A stretch of 64,000 nucleotides of DNA from contig NW_004955469.1 in NCBI RefSeq assembly GCF_000276665.1, forward strand, positions 12,003,843 to 12,067,842, read 5' to 3'. Shown here one piece after another: positions 59,161 to 64,000 of the stretch (position 1 is its first letter; each line of letters opens with the position of its first letter). Position numbers and translations under genes: made by a program. Under the pieces are notes generated by a model. That model searched no databases. It saw only the letters and a program-made list of their open reading frames with translations, and was not told the origin of the DNA. The stretch comes from Chinchilla lanigera. Taxonomy: Eukaryota; Chordata; Mammalia; Rodentia; Chinchillidae.

Positions 59161-59990
59161 TTGGCCCCTTCCTCTCGCTCTTTCCTGCCCTGAGAACGGG
59201 CCCTGTACCTTGACAACCCGTGCATAGATTCTTACAGGGTCAGCATTTTCTCTGAGTTGACCTGGTCTCCCGGGTTGGATAGAAAGGAGGGGATTGTACC
59301 GTGAGGGAAAGGGATGAGTTTGGGTGGCGAATCTTGTGACCAAAGCCAAGAGCTATTCCTGGGTGTCTAGTGAATGTCCTGAAATGATCTTTGAGGCCCG
59401 AGTCCTAAAATAATCCCTGGCGGATATGAAGACAGGACCTCATTGACACAGGGCCGAGGCTCACTGGGGCTTCCTTCCTTTGCAGTCTGGTCTTTGCAGC
59501 GCCCAATGGCTTTGCTTCCCCCGTCCTTGCCTGCCCTTCCCACCTTGGGAGGGATTTGGTATCAGTAAGTCACATCCTGTGTCTGCCCCATCATTCTTTG
59601 ATTTGGTGAAGGGCCTTGTTTGCCAGATACATCTTGGAAAAAAATTAAACTCTCCCAAAGTGTTTCCAAATTGTTGTCAAGCTGGCATTGGGACCTTGAG
59701 GGGAGTTAGAGAGCCCCTCAGCCTCTCCCCCTGGTCTCAGTGGCCCTGCTCTGTGGGTAGCTCCTTGTAGGTAAACTAAGAGGCTCCCAAGCATTTAGCT
59801 GAAGCTGTGTTGATTGCTTGCTTCTCAGCAAAGAATTTTGGTGGAGCCAATGGGAAGGAGGGCTCTGGATTTCACATAATAAAGTAGAATGGACCTGCGT
59901 AAAGGGGACCTCACAAATCTCATTCCAGAGATGGTTGGTATCTAGTCTGTTTTCCAAATTGACTTAGAAGAGTGGTTTCCAGACAGAATT

Positions 59991-60146
59991 TTTTGGCTTT
60001 TGTCATTTTGAGACAGGGACTTACTATGCAATTCAGGCTGGCCTCAAACTCACTTTGGAGCCCAGGCTGGCCTTGAACTCGCAGCAATCCTCCTGCCTCA
60101 GCCTCCCAAGTGCTGGAATTATAGGCATGTGTCACCACGCCTGGCT
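59991..60146 (-). mobile_element. B1-type SINE
   Basis: TCATTTTGAGACAGGGACTT, internal duplication, GTGTCACCACGCCTGGC. Target duplication TCCAGACAGAATTTT on both sides (59976-59990 and 60147-60161). Confidence 0.94.
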
Positions 60147-60819
60147 CCAGACAGAATTTTAAACATACCTTGAATTTATCATCTGCCTTTATTTTGGGAA
60201 CTTAAAGGCCTTGTCTGATGTCACCCCTGTGGACAGAAGTGTCAAGGCGGCCAGGTCCCCTACACATGCCCACGAGGGCCACACATACACACTCATATGA
60301 CTAAAGGGAGGACGTTATATAGCAGTGTTTGCTTCAGAGCAGAGTGCTATAGTTATGGGACAGTTTTCCTTTTCTTTCCCTCTTTGCTAGTAATTTCATA
60401 ATGTCATTCATGAAGTATGTGTTTTATTATTTTTATGCTTTTCAAATTTTTGTGCTAATTGTTGAATTTTTATTTCCATCTTTAGACTTTTATTTTCTTC
60501 TTTAGACTTTTATTTTCCAGTGACAGTAATCTCAGCATGTATAAATCACAACTGTTAGCACATGAACATCTTTTGCCTTCTCTTCTGGTGCGCATGTACC
60601 TTTGTGTTGCCCAAATCATGCGCTATTATGCTTTGCAGGCTCACATAACGGGATCTGTCAGCAGTGTCATGTAATTACAACTTATTTTAAAAACAATTAA
60701 AAACTATCATTTTTAATAAACGTATAATATGGTCTAATAAAACCAAAGGATAATCTAGATCAACTATTCCATAATTCATAAAATTTTAGATCTTTTTTCT
60801 TTTATAAACAATGTGATAA

Positions 60820-61340
60820 TTTGTATGTAACTATATATAAATATTTGTGCATAATTTATACTGTTTTCTTAGAAAATTATTAGGAGTAGAATTTCTGAGT
60901 CAAAAGGCAAAACTGCAAGTGTGTGTCCATGTTTTCATCATAAAGGTAATGTCTGTACTTCATAGAATTTAGGAAAACATAGAGCAGTACAAAGAGGAAA
61001 AAAGCTCATGTTCCTGTCACTAAACCATTGTCGCATATTTACTTTCAACAATTTTCTGTGCACTTAGATTTAAAAAATGAAATTGAGATAATACTGCATA
61101 TGTTATAGTGAATCATTTTTCCATTAATATAATATTGTGACTATGTTCTCATTTGGTTTTCTTTGTAAAATAGTATTTTATTTTGTTATGAATCACTTCT
61201 TCTTGCTGAATTTTTAGACTGTGGCATATTTTGTCCTTACAGAGAACACTGTTCTGAACATCTTTTTACATTAATCCCTGCACAGGTCTCATTTGTTTCC
61301 TTGGAATAAATTCCTGGAAATAGAATTACTGATTCAAAGA
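60820..61340 (-). mobile_element. Old L1M 3' end
   Basis: Antisense 3' UTR: 'GAAATTGAGATAATACTGCA', 'CTTGGAATAAATTCCTGGAA', 'AATTACTGATTCAAAGAGG'. The AT-rich 60350-60820 may be part of it. A 23-bp unit is tandemly repeated at 60471-60516. Confidence 0.72.
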
Positions 61341-61527
61341 GGTTCAGCTTCATTAAGCTTCTTGATTATATATTATCTTAAAAACAGAAAATATTAATGA
61401 GTGTTAATAAAAATTCAAGCTTCCAGCACTGAAATATCTAGCAAATAATGTCTCGGGGATATAACGTCTATAGAGATGAGTTAATTGAGGAGCTTTGTGG
61501 ATAGTCAGAAAAGTCTCTGGTAGCAGG

Positions 61528-61549
61528 AGATCTTCTACCTGGAAGATCT
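61528..61549. repeat. Palindrome, 8-bp arms
   Basis: AGATCTTC and GAAGATCT around a 6-base loop, one base upstream of the larger palindrome. Confidence 0.9.
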
Positions 61550-61550
61550 T

Positions 61551-61576
61551 CTATAGGAAGATACATCTTCCTATAG
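61551..61576. repeat. Perfect palindrome, 12-bp arms
   Basis: Arms CTATAGGAAGAT and ATCTTCCTATAG around a 2-base centre (AC). Confidence 0.95.
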
Positions 61577-63564
61577 TCTGTTACTTATTTCAGGCATTAT
61601 TATAATAATTGATTATGCTTAAGCAAAATTTATCCAGCATTATAAAATAGCTAGAGATGATATTCTCAACTGTAGTAAGTATACTGACACACTCCCTGGA
61701 TTACAAATGTATATGGGTTAGCAATTGCTCTGCTTGTCTTTTATTCTGTTAATGACACTGGAATGCCACGTGACCTTCAAGAGACTAATGAAATTGCTTT
61801 GGCCTGGAGACTCATGAAATTTAGCCAGATGCATACTTAGACCCATGAACCATCCTGGGGTTCCCAGGGTTGCAGGTCTGGCTCATGGAATGCTCGTGGT
61901 TGAGAAATACTGCTTCCCTGGAATTAAGGATTGCTGGGCTCTTAGAGGTAGTTCTAAACATCGTGGACACTTGCACCCAGCACCTGAGCACCTTCTGTTC
62001 AACAGATCTCCCAGGCTTCAGGTGCTTTGCGGCATGTGAACAGCTCAGGCCAGTGTTCACATGGGGCCCACACACTCTTGGTGGTTTATAGGCGACTTTA
62101 CAGATGTTAGTAATTTTATGGTTTCTACCTATGACACCTAGTACTACTTTTCCATTTATGGAGTGATAGAACTTGTTTTTTTTCAAACAAACATGTTTTA
62201 AACAACTGAGTAAAGACAAAAACATAACACATCTGTAGATATGACAGGAATGGTGGAGGTGACACTGTGAGACAGCAGACACAAACTTCTGTGACTGTGA
62301 AATCGCATGGCATGGTTCTAGGGAATGTCCCTGTTGTTACCATGATGGAATCTGGTGTCATGTGGCCTCCTGGATAGAAGCATTCATAAAGAGAGTTAAT
62401 GCTAAATTAGGATTTCTGTATTTCTTTGGTGATTTGCCCCCCTCGGATGTGAGATCCTTCCTGGCTGCTTTTCTTGGCCCTTTAGTATTAGAGGTTTTCA
62501 TGCCAAATTACTTCATAATAATGCTTCTGTGTATCCACTATTTCACATTTTAACAAAGTGTTAAAACAGGAAGACAGCTGCTCCGGGGTTCACAGAAACA
62601 TTCCAGGGGACATGACAGTGGGGAGGGTTTTCAGGAAATCCACATCCACATCCTCAACTTCCTTCTGTGGCTTTTCTCATTGCAGTTCCTAAGGACAGGC
62701 TTTACTGGTTTGCACTAAGACTGTCCTTGTTCCTATCTATAAGGGACAGACCTACCAACACCCTCCTGATTCTTTCAAGGTTCTTCTCCAGGATGGGAAC
62801 TTGAGGGGCATCAAATAAATGAACCATTCAAAATGGTAACTGTCCAGGAAGTCCCATAAGTCCCACCCCTCCTTTATTGTGAGAAACCGATCCAACAGAA
62901 ATGTACCTTTTGTTTAATAATTATTTATCATCCACTCATTGATCAGTTAGATACACATAATTACCTTAAGCCAAATATAATTAAGCCAAACCCAGAATTT
63001 TTTTTATTAATACAAGTTGTACACTTTTCTGAAAAAGGTCAGTTTATGCACACAAATATATCTTTTGTTGCAGCAAAGTATAAAAAACTAATGACTAAAA
63101 ACTTGCAAACATAAAAACATATTGCTTTAATAAAAATTCTGTGGAGAAGTCATTTCAAGTAGAGAAGTACTTTAAGATTTGACTTAATACATTGTGAGTT
63201 TTTTACTAAGCTGTGGTTGATTTCAAATTTGATATTTATAACTCCTTGAGTATATTTGAAAGAGTGATATACATATTTTATTTTAAAATGTTAGTGTGTC
63301 AGGATAGGCAAAGGATCAGGTTATAGTATAGCAGGATATGCAAATTCTTTTAGGGAGTATACAAACCAGATGTTTGGGAGTCCTGGATGTACACACTGTC
63401 CCTGGAATCAGAGTAGGAGGCCAGCTTCAAGACTGGCTCAGTCATCATGATCCGGGATGACCTCTTCAGCAGCATGCCATTGTGTCACCCAGGGTTCTTT
63501 GGACATGCTACTGACACAGAGCTCAGAGCTCATCAGCTCAGAGGGATGATGCACTAACACTGTG

Positions 63565-63665
63565 TAACTGGTTTCTGATCTTGGCTTTGCTGCTGTCTGT
63601 GCCGTCTCTGGCAGTTCATGTCACCTATTTGGACCTTGATTTCCACATTTGTAAATGAGAATTAA
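63565..63665 (+). mobile_element. MIR fragment
   Basis: GGTTTCTGATCTTGGCTTTG, GATTTCCACATTTGTAAATG. Confidence 0.7.
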
Positions 63666-64000
63666 TCTCTATTGTTTTCTTAGAAAGTTGAGTAAAAAGG
63701 TGAAAACCTCCATCCTGCTCTTAGATCTTCACATGAGATTGGAAAAATTTGCTTTCTGTTCCTTATGTCAGCCTGTTAGATGTTTAGTGTTCTCCTCCAT
63801 TCTTCCTATTTTACAGTGTATGTTGTCTCTCAACCTGGACTAGCGTGGTCACCTTCGAAAAGCTGCCGATTTTCTCTAGGCTAACAGTTTCCAAGCTGTG
63901 GGTCTCAGTTCTTCTTATACTTTAAAAAATTATTTATTATTCCCCAAAGTGCTTTTTAAGTCTGGATTATATTTCGATATTTATTGTTCTGCAAATTAAA

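Larger units (their letters stand above)
53759..64000 (+). other. LBH: LBH intron 2 (5' part, runs off the window)
   Basis: Starts with the GTGAGT donor after exon 2. No acceptor followed by the expected third-exon coding was found. Contents recognised: MIR fossil at 53.81 kb, TG microsatellite and B1-dID SINE at 55.67-55.87 kb, B1 SINE at 59.99 kb, old L1 at 60.82-61.34 kb, a palindrome pair at 61.53 kb and a MIR at 63.57 kb. The blocks 54.0-55.6, 55.9-59.1 and 61.6-63.5 kb look single-copy and hold nothing I can name. Confidence 0.7.

Noticed and set aside
1..64000. CRISPR array, operon, phage or bacterial mobile system
   Set aside because: No regularly spaced repeats or packed genes; repeats and splicing are clearly mammalian.

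Overview
The window looks like mammalian nuclear DNA, most likely from a non-murid rodent. It is dense in B1-type 7SL SINEs with the internal duplication, tRNA-derived ID SINEs, composite B1-dID SINEs, old LINE-1 fragments and MIRs. There is no prokaryotic-style gene packing. The ID consensus here (tRNA-like start, ending in a 'GGTACCGGAGAAAAACC' type tail) is not the murid or squirrel form I know. A castorimorph (beaver or kangaroo-rat group) is a plausible but unproven guess.

Only one gene can be identified with confidence: the 5' part of LBH (limb bud and heart development, a small acidic transcriptional cofactor) on the + strand. A CpG island (about 50.39-52.06 kb) holds a TATA box at 50868-50875. 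Coding exon 1 ends at 51109 and exon 2 is 53656-53758. Together they encode the first 43 residues. I did not find the last coding exon before the window ends, so it should lie beyond 64 kb.

Layout. 0-8.4 kb: L1 fragments in both orientations with SINE insertions and a tiny U6 snRNA fragment. 8.4-18.4 kb: mostly unique sequence with a few old repeats, including a candidate signal-peptide exon at 17189-17320 that I cannot assign. 18.5-32.2 kb: an L1 graveyard, almost all on the minus strand. It includes one nearly full-length but dead L1 (about 18.48-25.56 kb) carrying three SINE insertions, a partial repeat of its 5' region, a MaLR-type LTR and an inverted repeat at 31.2-31.6 kb. 32.3-35.9 kb: unique sequence with a 600-N assembly gap. 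35.9-37.5 kb: an L1 and a SINE cluster. 37.6-50.3 kb: low-repeat intergenic DNA upstream of LBH with MIR and MER5 fossils. 50.4-64 kb: LBH promoter, exons 1-2 and introns.

The many ORFs of 60-216 codons elsewhere are scattered, lack family motifs and mostly overlap repeats. I do not consider them genes. I see no convincing new biological system. The most useful leads are the candidate orphan secreted-protein exon, the inverted repeat, the paired palindromes in LBH intron 2, and a possible leaky-scanning start in LBH.
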